Below are positions 36,442-45,226 of a stretch of DNA of 64,000 nt, piece after piece. The stretch spans positions 2,181,001-2,245,000 of the forward strand of contig NZ_CP101417.1 in assembly GCF_024339125.1 (NCBI RefSeq). Direction: 5' to 3'. Source of the stretch: Xanthomonas hortorum. Lineage in GTDB: Bacteria > Pseudomonadota > Gammaproteobacteria > Xanthomonadales > Xanthomonadaceae. The notes under the pieces were generated by a model. The model did not search any database. It worked only from the letters and a program-made list of their open reading frames with translations, and had not been told where the DNA came from. Numbering within the stretch: the first letter of the stretch is position 1; each line of letters begins with the position of its first letter. The position numbers were made by a program, and so were the translations under genes.

Positions 36442-36464
36442 GTAGGAGCGTGCCTGCGCGCGAC
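36442..36464 (+). repeat. Single GTAG-type REP
   Basis: gtaggagcgtgcctgcgcgc followed by gac: one half of the REP pair, with two changes in the stem, 55 bases from the preceding pair. Confidence 0.75.
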
Positions 36465-36548
36465 AGTCATCATTCGAATAGGTTTGTCACCGCCTGCAGG
36501 CAGGCTTACTCAAGCACGCCGCCGATCAGGCCGCAGCCACTGCCGTTG

Positions 36549-36581
36549 CGAATCCCCACTCCCGATTCCCCAATCCCCGCT
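36549..36581 (-). repeat. Inverted GGGATTGGGGAATC-type repeat
   Basis: gcgaatccccactcccgatt followed by ccccaatccccgc; ends at the stop codon of the DUF4031 gene. It is the inverted partner of 36168-36206. Confidence 0.75.
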
Positions 36582-36866
36582 TCACGGCACCTCGCCACGC
36601 GCCTGCGCACGCGCGTTGGCGATCAAGGCCTTGAGCAGTACGCGATCGGTGTGACGGGAGATGGCGATGGCACCGAGCGCGATCGCCTCGATGCGTAACG
36701 GTGCCGGCACGTCGTAGTGCGCGCCGCTGAGTTTGTTCTGGAAGGCGCGGCGGGGAATTCCCAGCCGCGCCGCCATGGCATGCAGCTCGTCCAGCGTATC
36801 GCCGAGCAGGTGCGCCCAGCGCTGCTCGCGCCACAGATGCACCGCATCGTCGACGTAGACGGCCAT
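36582..36866 (-). CDS. DUF4031 domain-containing protein
   Basis: A 94-residue protein with the family start MAVYVDDAVHLWREQRWAHL, then DTLDELHAMAARLGIPRRAFQNKLSGAHYDVPAPLRIEAIALGA. The pattern of a VYVD strand, W-xHLL-D loop and helical HxMAxxLGxPR is typical of DUF4031. No function is established. The ATG is 8 bases after the stop of the upstream gene (36875-37465) with no obvious own ribosome site, which suggests translational coupling in a two-gene operon. Confidence 0.87.
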   Translation of the reverse strand: MAVYVDDAVHLWREQRWAHLLGDTLDELHAMAARLGIPRRAFQNKLSGAHYDVPAPLRIEAIALGAIAISRHTDRVLLKALIANARAQARGEVP

Positions 36867-36874
36867 CGGCCGGG

Positions 36875-37465
36875 TCAGGCCTTCTTGGATTTCTTCGGCT
36901 TCTTGCCGGCCGTCTCGCCGTCGGCGTCGTCGGTTGCGGCATCGCTGGCGTCTGCGTCTGCGTCTGCCGCGTTGTCGTCGTCGCTGGCAGCGTCGTCGCC
37001 AGCCGCATCTTCCGCAACAGCGTCGGTGCCGGCGTCGGCGGCTGCGTCTTCTGCAGCGTCATCGCCGTCTTCATCGGCATCGGCGTTCTGGAATTCGGCC
37101 ACCAGCGTGGTCAGATATTCCTCGGCGGTCTTGCCGTCTTCGGCGGCCAGGTCGTCGATCATCTGCTGCAGCTGGGTCGAATATTCCAGCGAGATGGTCT
37201 TGCCTTCGGCTTCCTGCAGGTTGGCCAGGTGCTTGAGCATGGCCAGCATCGGGACCGGGTTGTCGGCGCTGCCCATGGTCTGGCCGCCGATCGACAGCAT
37301 CCACTCGCTGCCACCCTGCAGACCGATCGCAGCGACCACGCGACCATCGGCATCCTGCAGCACGGCGTGGTTGGTGACCTGGGGCGCCTGGCCCAGACGG
37401 ACGATCGGACGCTTGGGGAGCTGCTTCTTGCGCTTGTCGCGCTTGGCCTTTGAATTGCGGGACAC
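36875..37465 (-). CDS. Hypothetical protein with acidic low-complexity tail
   Basis: A 196-residue protein in two parts. Residues 1-125 look folded, with a basic start MSRNSKAKRDKRKKQLPKRP, then HAVLQDADGRVVAAIGLQGG and MLKHLANLQEAEGKTISLEY. Residues about 126-190 are almost only Asp, Ala and Glu (DADEDGDDAAEDAAADAGTD onward), ending in the basic KKPKKSKKA. I do not recognise the folded part. The tail resembles histone- or nucleoid-like charge patterns but is probably disordered. It is the first gene of an operon with the DUF4031 gene. Confidence 0.75.
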   Translation of the reverse strand: MSRNSKAKRDKRKKQLPKRPIVRLGQAPQVTNHAVLQDADGRVVAAIGLQGGSEWMLSIGGQTMGSADNPVPMLAMLKHLANLQEAEGKTISLEYSTQLQQMIDDLAAEDGKTAEEYLTTLVAEFQNADADEDGDDAAEDAAADAGTDAVAEDAAGDDAASDDDNAADADADASDAATDDADGETAGKKPKKSKKA

Positions 37466-37868
37466 GGTGTTCTCGACGCTGGGAATGGCCGGCCATTCTA
37501 GGCGCTTGTGCGTGACCCGGCTCGCTCGACACTGCCGGGCCCGTCAACGCCTGCCTTCCGGGCCGATGCATCGATCGATCCGGTCGCGTGATGAAGTCAG
37601 CCAATGCCGGGGTCTGGGACAGCCTGAAGTGGCTGACACAGCGGGTGCGCTCACCGTCAGGCAGCGCGGAGGCCTGTTAGGCTCGGTATGTAAGACGACG
37701 CGCCGCCCGCAGTCACCTGACAACTGCTGGGTAGGGGGGGCGCCGCTCAGCACCACCGGGGCGTCTTGCTTGCAGCGGTGCGCGGCGCGGATCCTGGTCA
37801 GCAGCTGCATGCAAGACAGCGTGCCGTCCTCAGCCACCTGACACCTGCTGCCAGGTGTCGCACTGCGG
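37466..37868. other. Spacer between motB and the 196-residue gene
   Basis: This 403-base region contains a hairpin at 37840-37859 (gacacctg ctgc caggtgtc) just beyond the motB stop, which with its symmetrical surroundings probably terminates motAB. The remainder is GC-rich with no gene or known repeat recognised. Confidence 0.4.
37840..37859 (-). terminator. Hairpin after motB
   Basis: gacacctg pairs with caggtgtc (8 bp) around ctgc, 9 bases past the motB stop. No T-tract follows, so it may slow or attenuate rather than fully terminate. Confidence 0.4.
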
Positions 37869-39083
37869 TCAGCGCTGCTCGGGCGCCGTGCTGACCGCAG
37901 TGCGCGGCGCCCCAGCCACAGCGGCCTCGGCAGCCTTGGCCAGCGCGGCAGCCGAGGCGACCTGGGTACGTGTGGAGATGCGCGGTGCAGCCGGCGTTGC
38001 GGCAGTGGCCGTGGTCGCTGCCGCAGCCGGTGTGCCGGTTGCGGTTGGCGCCGCTGCCGCCGCACCCGGACTCACCGATACACTCGCCGCCTTACCCGCA
38101 GCCGGCACCGCAGCCGGCGTGCCCACCGAAGCAGTCCCGGTGGCCGCCGCCGCACTCAGATCCGGCACGTGGGTGTCGGCATCGTGGGTCGATTTACCCA
38201 GCGCCACGCCCTGGCCGGCGCCGGCCAAGGCGGTCTGCTCGGCGTCCTGGGTCATCACCACGATGCTGATGCGGCGGTTAATCGGATTCTGCGGGTTGGT
38301 CTTGTCAAACAGCACCGACGAGGACAAGCCCACCACACGGGTGACCTTGGCATCGGCCATGCCGCCGCCCACCAGCGCACGGCGCGCGGCATTGGCGCGG
38401 TCGGCACTGAGTTCCCAGTTGGTGTAACCGGCATCGCTGCTGTAGGCGGTGGTGTCGGTGTGGCCGGTGATGCTGATGTGGTTGGGCACCTGATTGATGA
38501 AGCTGGACAGCTCGCGCAGGATGTCCACCGTGTACGGCTTGAGCTGGTCGCGGCCGATGTCGAACATCGGGCGGTTCTGCTTGTCCACGATCTGGATGCG
38601 CAGGCCATCGGGCGTGAGGTCGAGCAGCAACTGGTCCTTGAACGGCTCCAGCGCCTGGCTCTTGTCGATGGCCTCCTTCAGGTCCTGCATCAGCGCTTCC
38701 AGGCGCTTCTTGTCCTTGGCGCGGCTGTCTTCGGTGGTATCCGCAGCGTTGTCACGCTTGCGGCCCATTTCGTCCTTCTGCCCCTTGGCCATGTCGGCGG
38801 TGCCGCCGAGCTTGATCATCGAGGTGCTGGCGCCACCGGGGCCGTTCATGCCGGGCGAAGGCGCCGGCGACTTGCCCGACAACGGGCTGGGGTTGCGGAA
38901 GTATTCGGAGATCGCCGCGCGCTGCTCCTTGGTGGTGGCGGCCATCAGCCACAGCACCAGGAAGAAGGCCATCATCGCGGTCACGAAGTCGGCAAACGCC
39001 ACTTTCCAGGCGCCGCCATGATGGCCGCCGCCCTGCACCTTCTTGACCCGTCGGATGACGACGGTGGATTTGCCCTCGGCCAT
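37869..39083 (-). CDS. motB: Flagellar motor stator protein MotB
   Basis: A 404-residue stator subunit. One transmembrane helix includes the proton-carrying Asp32 in AWKVAFADFVTAMMAFFLVLWLM. A plug/linker region follows, then an OmpA-like peptidoglycan-binding domain (about 150-290) with ISITGHTDTTAYSS, NWELSADRANAARRAL and NPINRRISIVVMT. The C-terminus carries an extra 100-odd residues rich in Ala, Thr, Pro and Gly, longer than in enteric MotB. It forms a proton channel with MotA, the gene 10 bases upstream. The initiating ATG is shared by the family. Confidence 0.96.
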   Translation of the reverse strand: MAEGKSTVVIRRVKKVQGGGHHGGAWKVAFADFVTAMMAFFLVLWLMAATTKEQRAAISEYFRNPSPLSGKSPAPSPGMNGPGGASTSMIKLGGTADMAKGQKDEMGRKRDNAADTTEDSRAKDKKRLEALMQDLKEAIDKSQALEPFKDQLLLDLTPDGLRIQIVDKQNRPMFDIGRDQLKPYTVDILRELSSFINQVPNHISITGHTDTTAYSSDAGYTNWELSADRANAARRALVGGGMADAKVTRVVGLSSSVLFDKTNPQNPINRRISIVVMTQDAEQTALAGAGQGVALGKSTHDADTHVPDLSAAAATGTASVGTPAAVPAAGKAASVSVSPGAAAAAPTATGTPAAAATTATAATPAAPRISTRTQVASAAALAKAAEAAVAGAPRTAVSTAPEQR

Positions 39084-39093
39084 GACTGCGGCC

Positions 39094-39948
39094 CTACTTG
39101 ATCGTCTTCAGGTGCGTTTCGAAATCCGCAAAGCTCGGACGCACGTTGGAGGGCAGCGTCTTGCGCGCGAATTCCAGCGCAATCTTCGGGTTGTAGCCGC
39201 GCAGGCAGGCCAGCAGCGCGGTCTTGACCGCTTCATAGATGCGCCCGTCCTGATCGGCACGCGCTTCCATCGCCGCCGACAACGGCGCCACGAAGCCGTA
39301 TGCCAGCAGGATGCCGAGGAAGGTACCGACCAGGGCGGCACCGACGTGGTGACCGATCTCCTCGATCGGGCCGCCGATCGAGCCCATGGTGATCACGATG
39401 CCGAGCACGGCGGCCACGATGCCAAAGCCGGGCAGGCCGTCAGAGACCTTGCTCAAGGCATGCGAGGGCGCCATTGCCTCGTGGTGGTGCTTTTCCAGTT
39501 CCAGTTCGAGCAGCGGCTCCAGCTCGTGCGGCTCGATATTGCTGCCGATCATCAGGCGTAGGCAGTCGGTGATGAAGTCCAGCAGGTGATGGTCGGCCAC
39601 CACCTTGGGATAGTTGCCGAAGATGGTGCTGTCCTGCGGTTTTTCGACATGATCTTCCAGGGCCATGAAGCCGTCGCGGCGGGCCTTGTTCAACAGTTCG
39701 TAGACCAGGCTCAAGGTGTCCTTGTAGTCCTCGGACTTGTACTGCGGACCCTTGAACACGCCCAGCACGCTGCTGAAGGTTTCCTTGACGATCTTGCCCG
39801 GCGTGCTCACCAGAAACGCGCCCAACGCCGCGCCGCCGATGATCAACAGCTCGTACGGCTGCCACAACGCGCCCAGCTTTCCGTGCGACAGCACATAGCC
39901 GCCGAGGACACTGACGATGACGACGATGAAGCCGATGATGATGAGCAT
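39094..39948 (-). CDS. motA: Flagellar motor stator protein MotA
   Basis: A 284-residue stator subunit with four transmembrane helices. The first is MLIIIGFIVVIVSVLGGYVL. A large cytoplasmic loop (about residues 55-165) includes the conserved charged residues that contact FliG, for example LNKARRDGFMALEDHVEKP. The last helices contain GFGIVAAVLGIVITMGSI and GAALVGTFLGILLAYGFV with the essential prolines nearby. It assembles 5:2 with MotB around the rotor. The start overlaps no other gene; motB follows 10 bases later. Confidence 0.97.
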   Translation of the reverse strand: MLIIIGFIVVIVSVLGGYVLSHGKLGALWQPYELLIIGGAALGAFLVSTPGKIVKETFSSVLGVFKGPQYKSEDYKDTLSLVYELLNKARRDGFMALEDHVEKPQDSTIFGNYPKVVADHHLLDFITDCLRLMIGSNIEPHELEPLLELELEKHHHEAMAPSHALSKVSDGLPGFGIVAAVLGIVITMGSIGGPIEEIGHHVGAALVGTFLGILLAYGFVAPLSAAMEARADQDGRIYEAVKTALLACLRGYNPKIALEFARKTLPSNVRPSFADFETHLKTIK

Positions 39949-40550
39949 GGCGCAGCCAAAAGCAAACAGGGTTGCTGTTGTTTCGGCGCGCGCGGCGGAT
40001 TCTTGAAGTGCACGGCGTGAAGGTGTGCGCTGTAACTGAACGATCGGGTGGTGCGATGACGGCTTGACATAGGGCGATCAGCGGCATCGCGCTTACTGCG
40101 GCAAGGCGGTCACCGCAGTGGGGCTTGTGATGACAAGGTCTGCCTGGTTGAGTTTGCGATTTGCATCGACTGCTGGGTGCGTCGAGACAGCGCATTGCAG
40201 CAAGCGGCCTCTGCATTGGCGGTGGCACCAGCATCGGCGGACTTGATGCGCAGGTTGCGCTCGGCAGCAAACTTCAGCGTCTGCACCACGTCCCGGATGA
40301 CCCGCCGCCGAGCGTCGAGCGTCATTGTCGTGGCAGTTTCTAGCACTACTAGCGAGCAATGGTGTGGGCAGTAAGAGCGGATAACAGAACGTAGCGAGCG
40401 GCCGTCAGGTGGGTGCGGACGGCGCACAGGAACCGAAATGAACCGTGCATGCCGATTCCGAGCGCCGGCCGCGCCCGCCTGACGATTGCGCTGTAGTTCT
40501 GTGAGTCGCTCTGAGTGGGTCGCCACTGCTTTCTGGGCGGCCTCGCCAGG
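39949..40550. other. Region upstream of motA
   Basis: This 602-base stretch lies between motA and msrB on the minus strand. It should contain the motAB promoter; I could not find a clear sigma-28 element. One possible small minus-strand gene (40110-40325) is listed separately with low confidence. Otherwise empty. Confidence 0.35.
40110..40325 (-). CDS. Possible small protein, 71 residues
   Basis: ATG 40325 begins MTLDARRRVIRDVVQTLKF, a plausible amphipathic helix, with GC-rich third positions over the first 30 codons. The second half (ALSRRTQQSMQIANSTRQTL) looks less gene-like. No ribosome site is visible and I recognise no family. It may be a real small gene, a decayed remnant or chance; its position upstream of motA proves nothing. 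Confidence 0.3.
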   Translation of the reverse strand: MTLDARRRVIRDVVQTLKFAAERNLRIKSADAGATANAEAACCNALSRRTQQSMQIANSTRQTLSSQAPLR

Positions 40551-41015
40551 TCAGGCCGGTTGCGCCTCGGCGCCGTCGCGTTGCAGCGGGTTCGGCAGTG
40601 CCTGGCCATCTTCGGTGAAGCCCAGCGAGACCGAGTTGAGGCAATGCCGTTCGCCGGTCGGCGGCGGGCCGTCGGGGAACACGTGGCCGAGGTGGCTGTC
40701 GCAGCGCGCGCAGACGATCTCGGTGCGGATCATGCCGTAGCTGATGTCGCGGATCTCGCGCACATGGGCGGCGGCGTACGGGGCAAAGAAGCTCGGCCAG
40801 CCGGTGCCGGATTCGAACTTTGCGCTGGAGCGAAACAGCGGCAATCCGCACAGGCGGCAGGTGTAGACGCCCTCCAGCTTGTTGTCCAGGAACACCCCGC
40901 AGAACGGCGCCTCGGTGCCGTGCTGCAGCAGCACGCGCTGCTCCTCGTCGCTGAGCCCGGCGATCAGGGCATCGCGCTGGGTGGGGGAGGGCGGTGTCAG
41001 ATCGAACTGGCTCAT
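40551..41015 (-). CDS. msrB: Peptide-methionine (R)-S-oxide reductase MsrB
   Basis: A 154-residue enzyme reducing methionine-R-sulfoxide in oxidised proteins. The zinc site has two Cys pairs, CRLC near 62 and CARC near 110. The signature GTGWPSF is present, followed by GHVFPDGP. The catalytic Cys is in RHCLNSVSL, with the resolving thiol at the expected region. Length is normal for the cytosolic form; there is no export signal. The ATG at 41015 has GAGAG at 6 bases. It belongs with the oxidative-stress enzymes elsewhere in the window, without operon linkage. Confidence 0.96.
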   Translation of the reverse strand: MSQFDLTPPSPTQRDALIAGLSDEEQRVLLQHGTEAPFCGVFLDNKLEGVYTCRLCGLPLFRSSAKFESGTGWPSFFAPYAAAHVREIRDISYGMIRTEIVCARCDSHLGHVFPDGPPPTGERHCLNSVSLGFTEDGQALPNPLQRDGAEAQPA

Positions 41016-41522
41016 GGGGGCTCTCGCATGCGCGCGCTGGCGGTGTGCCGCGTCTGCACCCGTGATGTGGGCGTTGGCTGCGTGGTTCAAGCTTGCGGGG
41101 ACGAAGCCCCTCTCCCTGCGGGAGAGGGGTTGGGGTGAGGGTACGGGGCGAAGCCACTGCGCGATGGGCACTGCGAGGCTTCGCTCGCACCCTCATCCGG
41201 CGCTTCGCGCCACCTTCTCCCGCAGGAGAAGGGATTAAGCCTCTCTCCCCGCGGGGCGAGAAGGGCTTGTTTGCGCGCCACTGGTGCGGAGCGGGGGGTG
41301 GGGTGAGGGTACTGGGCGAAGCCGCTGCACGATGGGTACTGCGAGGCTTCGCTCGCACCCTCATCCGGCGCTGCGCGCCACCTTCTCCCGATGGGAGAAG
41401 GGACTCTTCGCACTGCAATCACCTCGCGAACGCGTTCATCCCCTAGCCAATCCCATGCATTGCCGCGACACATCGGCGCCCCCACCCAGTCAGTATCCCT
41501 CAAACCAATCAAGGTGCCCGTC
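41016..41522. other. Intergenic region dominated by repeats
   Basis: This 507-base divergent spacer is mostly the repeat array of 41097-41410. The last 110 bases (41411-41522) should hold the promoter of the secreted protein gene; no motif recognised. Confidence 0.5.
41097..41410. repeat. CTCTCCC-GGGAGAG repeat array with internal duplication
   Basis: cccctctccctgcgggagag followed by gggttggggtgagggtac begins the array. A block gaggcttcgctcgcaccctc continuing atccggcgc..gcgccaccttctccc is then present twice (about 41135-41230 and 41312-41402) at about 175 bases spacing. It is a tandem duplication of a repeat seen at 17.9, 26.9 and 45.1 kb. It fills most of the 507-base gap from msrB to the next gene. 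Confidence 0.8.
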
Positions 41523-41945
41523 ATGGCGATCCATTCATCAACGCGCGGCCTGCTGCTGTGCGGTCTGTTGGCGATTGCCGGCGCGGCGGTAGCGCAATCG
41601 GCCACTACCACGCGCTCATCCAACACCTTGCAGCCGATCACCACGCCGACGCCCGCGCAGCCCACGCCGCGCGCAGCGCAACCAGCGCCAGGCACCAGTC
41701 CGGTGCCGTCGCAGCTCGGTCAGCGCCCGTCCGCGCCGACCATCCCCACCCGTGGCCCGGCACAGACGCCGGTGGCCCCGGCCGGTAGCCAGGTGCTGCC
41801 GGCCAGCGCGCCGATGGTCTACGACCGCAATGGCCGCCTGCTGCAAGGCATGCAGCCGGCCGGCGCCAACCGGGTGCTGGACACCAAGACCGGGCGCTAT
41901 TACGACGCGGTTCCGGCCGGCGACGGTATGCGCGTGGTGCGCTGA
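41523..41945 (+). CDS. Secreted proline-rich protein
   Basis: A 140-residue protein with a signal peptide (MAIHSSTRGLLLCGLLAIAGAAVAQ, cleaved near AVA-QS). The mature part is disordered in its first half, rich in Pro, Thr, Gln and Ala (TPTPAQPTPRAAQPAPGTSP). It ends in a short globular-looking segment, VYDRNGRLLQGMQPAGANRV and TGRYYDAVPAGDGMRVV. I do not recognise the family. AAGGTG precedes the ATG by 7 bases. Confidence 0.7.
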   Translation: MAIHSSTRGLLLCGLLAIAGAAVAQSATTTRSSNTLQPITTPTPAQPTPRAAQPAPGTSPVPSQLGQRPSAPTIPTRGPAQTPVAPAGSQVLPASAPMVYDRNGRLLQGMQPAGANRVLDTKTGRYYDAVPAGDGMRVVR

Positions 41946-42031
41946 GATCCGGCAGCAGTCGATGTCTGATCCGCAGCAATCAGATCGGTCTCCATCCAAG
42001 CGCCGTCCCAAGCTTCGCTGCATCGCCGACC

Positions 42032-42059
42032 ACGAATCCCCAATCCCCAATCCCCGCCT
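42032..42059 (-). repeat. Inverted GGGATTGGGGAATC-type repeat
   Basis: cgaatccccaatccccaatc followed by cccgcc, abutting the stop codon of the Lrp-type regulator gene. Confidence 0.75.
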
Positions 42060-42538
42060 CAATCCGCAATCGGCAACGCCAGGGTCTCCTTGACCTCTTC
42101 CATCACGATGTAGCTCTTGGACTCGCGTACATGCGGCAAGGTCAACAAGGTGCTGCCGAGCAGCTTGCGATAGGACGCCATCTCGCTGATGCGCGCCTTG
42201 AGCAGGTAATCGAAATCGCCCGAGACCAGATGGCATTCCAGCACGTTGGGCAGCTTGAGCGCGGCGCGGCGGAACTCTTCGAAGATGTCGCCGGACTTGT
42301 AGGCCAGGCTGATCTCCACGAACACCAGCAGGCTGGCCTTGAGCATGTGCGGGTCCAGCCGCGCGTAGTAGCCGGTGATGGCGCCATCGCGCTCCAGCCG
42401 GCGTACGCGTTCGGTGCAGGGCGTGGTGGACAACCCCACCCGTTCGCCCAGGTCGGTAAAGGAAATCCGCCCCTCCTGCTGCAGGATGCGCAGAATCTTG
42501 CGGTCGATCTTGTCCAGCTCGCGCACACGGGTGGCCAT
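42059..42538 (-). CDS. Lrp/AsnC-family transcriptional regulator (DadR-like)
   Basis: A 159-residue regulator. The N-terminal winged helix-turn-helix is FTDLGERVGLSTTPCTERVRRLERDG, preceded by LDKIDRKILRILQQEGRIS. The C-terminal effector-sensing (RAM) domain includes YYARLDPHMLKASLLVFVEI and LECHLVSGDFDYLLKARI. The ATG at 42538 fits the family start. It is divergent from dadA with a 149-base common upstream region, the usual place for a regulator of D-amino-acid dehydrogenase. The effector is probably alanine; that is inference from context. Confidence 0.93.
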   Translation of the reverse strand: MATRVRELDKIDRKILRILQQEGRISFTDLGERVGLSTTPCTERVRRLERDGAITGYYARLDPHMLKASLLVFVEISLAYKSGDIFEEFRRAALKLPNVLECHLVSGDFDYLLKARISEMASYRKLLGSTLLTLPHVRESKSYIVMEEVKETLALPIAD

Positions 42539-42687
42539 GAGGTCTGTCTCCCTACAGATTTGGCAGGAAATTTCACTGCGAAGTAGCGCCGATTCCAGAA
42601 ACGGCACTGCCTGGCTCGCAATATACTGCGTCTAACTGTCTCCCTCGGCGCTTGGTTGTGGGGGAATACCCTTTCCAGGAGAACGAC

Positions 42688-43977
42688 ATGCGGGTGCTCA
42701 TTCTCGGTAGCGGCGTCATCGGCACCACCACCGCCTGGTATCTGGCGCAGTCCGGCTGCGAGGTCACCGTGGTGGACCGCCAGCCGGCCTCGGCGCTGGA
42801 AACCAGCTACGGCAACGCCGGCCAGCTGTCGTTCGGCTACACCTCGCCCTGGGCCGCCCCTGGCGTGCCGGGCAAGGCGATGAAGTGGTTGTTCGCCCAG
42901 CACGCGCCGTTGTCGATCCGGCCCACCCGCGATCTGCGCCAGTTGGCCTGGCTGACCCAGATGCTGCGCAACTGCACCGCCGAGCGCTATGCGGTGAACA
43001 AGGCGCGCATGGTGCGCATGTCCGACTACAGCCGTGATTGCCTCAATGAACTGCGCGCCAGCACCGGGCTGGAATTCGAAGGCCGCCAGCTCGGCACCAC
43101 CCAGTTGTTCCGCACCCAGCAACAGCTGGACGCCGCCGCGCAGGACATCGAAGTGCTGGCCCAGTACGGCGTGCCGTACGAATTGCTGACCCCGGCGCAG
43201 ATCGCCCAGTTCGAACCCGGCCTGGCCGGCGGCGGTGCGCAGATGGCCGGCGCCTTGCGCCTGCCCGAAGACCAGACCGGCGACTGCCGGCTGTTCACCC
43301 AGCGCCTGGCCGCGCTGGCCGCGCAATCCGGTGTGCAATTCCGTTACGGGCAGCAGATCGAGCATCTGGAGCACGACGGCCGTACCGTCACCGGCGTGCA
43401 GATCGATGGCCGTCTCGAAACCGCCGACCGCTACGTGCTGGCACTGGGCAGCTATTCGGCCGACCTGCTGCTCTCGCTCGGCATGCATCTGCCGGTATAT
43501 CCGCTCAAGGGCTATTCGCTGACCATCCCGATCGTCGACGCGCAGCGCGCGCCGACCTCCACGGTGCTGGACGAGAGCTACAAGATCGCCATCACCCGCT
43601 TCGACGAGCGCATCCGCGTCGGCGGCATGGCCGAGGTGGCCGGGTTCGATCTGTCGTTGAATCCGCGCCGCCGCGCCACCCTGGAGATGGTGGTCAACGA
43701 CCTGTTCCCGGGTGGCGGCGATCTGGCCAGGGCCGAGTTCTGGACCGGCCTGCGCCCGGCCACGCCCGATGGCACCCCGGTGGTCGGTGCCACGCCGTAT
43801 TCCAACCTGTTCCTCAACACCGGCCACGGCACCCTGGGCTGGACCATGGCCTGCGGCTCGGGCCGTTATCTTGCCGACCTGATGCAGGGCCGCAGCCCGG
43901 ACATCGATACCGAAGGTCTGGATGTGTTCCGTTACCTCTCGCCACGCAGCGCCCGCGCGCAGCAGGAGGCCGCCTAG
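42688..43977 (+). CDS. dadA: D-amino acid dehydrogenase small subunit
   Basis: A 429-residue FAD enzyme oxidising D-alanine and other D-amino acids to 2-oxo acids and passing electrons to the respiratory chain. The N-terminal Rossmann motif is [20 protein letters not shown], followed by [24 protein letters not shown] contacts near the end are [17 protein letters not shown] and [27 protein letters not shown] lies 7 bases before the ATG. Its stop codon shares a base with the alanine racemase start, so the genes form a dad operon. Confidence 0.96.
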   Translation: MRVLILGSGVIGTTTAWYLAQSGCEVTVVDRQPASALETSYGNAGQLSFGYTSPWAAPGVPGKAMKWLFAQHAPLSIRPTRDLRQLAWLTQMLRNCTAERYAVNKARMVRMSDYSRDCLNELRASTGLEFEGRQLGTTQLFRTQQQLDAAAQDIEVLAQYGVPYELLTPAQIAQFEPGLAGGGAQMAGALRLPEDQTGDCRLFTQRLAALAAQSGVQFRYGQQIEHLEHDGRTVTGVQIDGRLETADRYVLALGSYSADLLLSLGMHLPVYPLKGYSLTIPIVDAQRAPTSTVLDESYKIAITRFDERIRVGGMAEVAGFDLSLNPRRRATLEMVVNDLFPGGGDLARAEFWTGLRPATPDGTPVVGATPYSNLFLNTGHGTLGWTMACGSGRYLADLMQGRSPDIDTEGLDVFRYLSPRSARAQQEAA

Positions 43978-45077
43978 TGCGTCCTGCGCAAGCGTTGATC
44001 GATCTGGATGCATTGCGTCACAACTACCGCCTGGCCAAGCGCCTGGGCGGCAGCAAGGCCCTCGCGGTCGTCAAGGCCGATGCTTACGGGCATGGCGCGG
44101 TGCGCTGCGCGCAGGCGTTGGAGCCCGAAGCCGACGGCTTTGCGGTGGCCTGCATCGAAGAGGCCCTGGAGCTGCGCCAGGCCGGCATCCGTGCGCCGAT
44201 TTTGCTGCTGGAAGGTTTTTTCGAACACGACGAACTGCGCCTGATTGCCGAGCATGATCTGTGGACGGTGGCAGCCACCACGCAGCAGGTGCGCGCGCTG
44301 GCCGACTTTCAGAGCCCACGCCCGTTACGGGTGTGGTTGAAGCTGGACAGCGGCATGCATCGGCTGGGCCTGTCGCCGGAAGATTTTCGCGCCGCGTGGT
44401 TGCGCTTGCGCGGGCTGCCGCAGATCGCCTCGCTGGTGCTGATGACCCACCTGGCGCGCGCCGACGAACTGGAGTGCAGCCGCACCGACGAACAGGCGGT
44501 GGCCTTCGCGCTCACCGCAGGCGGCATGCGCGCGGAAACCAGTCTGCGCAATTCGCCCGGCCTGCTCGGCTGGCCCGCGCTGCGCAACGATTGGTCGCGC
44601 CCCGGGCTGATGCTGTACGGCGCAAACCCGTTCCCGCAGGAGACCGAGAGCACTGCGCAACTGCGCCCGGTGATGACGCTGCGTTCGCGCATCATCAGCG
44701 TGCGCGAGCTGCCGGCCGGCGAGCCGGTGGGCTACGGCGCCCGCTTCGTTGCGCAACGGCCCACGCGCGTGGGCGTGGTGGCGATGGGGTATGCCGACGG
44801 CTATCCGCAGTTCGCACCCAATGGCACGCCGGTGCTGGTGGATGGGCAGGTCTGCCCGTTGATCGGTCGCGTCTCGATGGACATGCTCACCGTGGATCTC
44901 ACCGAGCATCCGCAGGCGGAGATTGGCGCGCCAGTGCAGCTGTGGGGCAATGCGCCGCGCGTCGCCCCGTTGGCCACGCAGTGCAATGTCAGCGCGTATC
45001 AGCTGCTGTGTGGACTCAAGCGCGTGCCGCGGACGTATGTGGGTGAGGCGACAGTAGGCGATGAAGTGACCCGGTAA
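43977..45077 (+). CDS. dadX: Catabolic alanine racemase
   Basis: A 366-residue PLP enzyme converting L- to D-alanine. The PLP lysine is Lys33 in [13 protein letters not shown]. The second catalytic residue, Tyr, lies in [10 protein letters not shown], and [14 protein letters not shown] and [13 protein letters not shown] are conserved. A GTG start overlaps the last base of the dadA stop. Coupling with dadA marks this as the catabolic enzyme (DadX) rather than the biosynthetic Alr, although one enzyme might serve both functions in this organism. Confidence 0.95.
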   Translation: MRPAQALIDLDALRHNYRLAKRLGGSKALAVVKADAYGHGAVRCAQALEPEADGFAVACIEEALELRQAGIRAPILLLEGFFEHDELRLIAEHDLWTVAATTQQVRALADFQSPRPLRVWLKLDSGMHRLGLSPEDFRAAWLRLRGLPQIASLVLMTHLARADELECSRTDEQAVAFALTAGGMRAETSLRNSPGLLGWPALRNDWSRPGLMLYGANPFPQETESTAQLRPVMTLRSRIISVRELPAGEPVGYGARFVAQRPTRVGVVAMGYADGYPQFAPNGTPVLVDGQVCPLIGRVSMDMLTVDLTEHPQAEIGAPVQLWGNAPRVAPLATQCNVSAYQLLCGLKRVPRTYVGEATVGDEVTR

Positions 45078-45084
45078 GTTGCAT

Positions 45085-45222
45085 CCCTTCTCCCATCGGG
45101 AGAAGGTGGCGCGCAGTGCCGGATGAGGGTACGAGCGAAGCCTCGTGCAGTCGGAACAAAACGAGGGCTTCGCCCCCGTACCCTCACCCCAACCCCTCTC
45201 CCGCAGGAGAGGGGCTCAAGCG
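45085..45222. repeat. CTCTCCC-GGGAGAG repeat pair
   Basis: cccttctcccatcgggagaa and ggtggcgcgcagtgccggatgagggtac lead to the inverse arm caccccaacccctctcccgc followed by aggagagggg. The layout matches 41097-41410 with one unit fewer. It lies between converging genes. Confidence 0.8.
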
Positions 45223-45226
45223 GAGC

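Larger units (their letters stand above)
36169..36581. other. Spacer packed with repeats
   Basis: This 413-base stretch between converging genes is made of the GGGATTGGGGAATC repeats at both ends, a GTAG-REP pair (36321-36387) and a single GTAG-REP (36442-36464). No gene is seen. Confidence 0.7.

Noticed and set aside
39949-40050. Sigma-28 promoter for motAB
   Set aside because: No sequence close to TAAA-N15-GCCGATAA was found on the minus strand.
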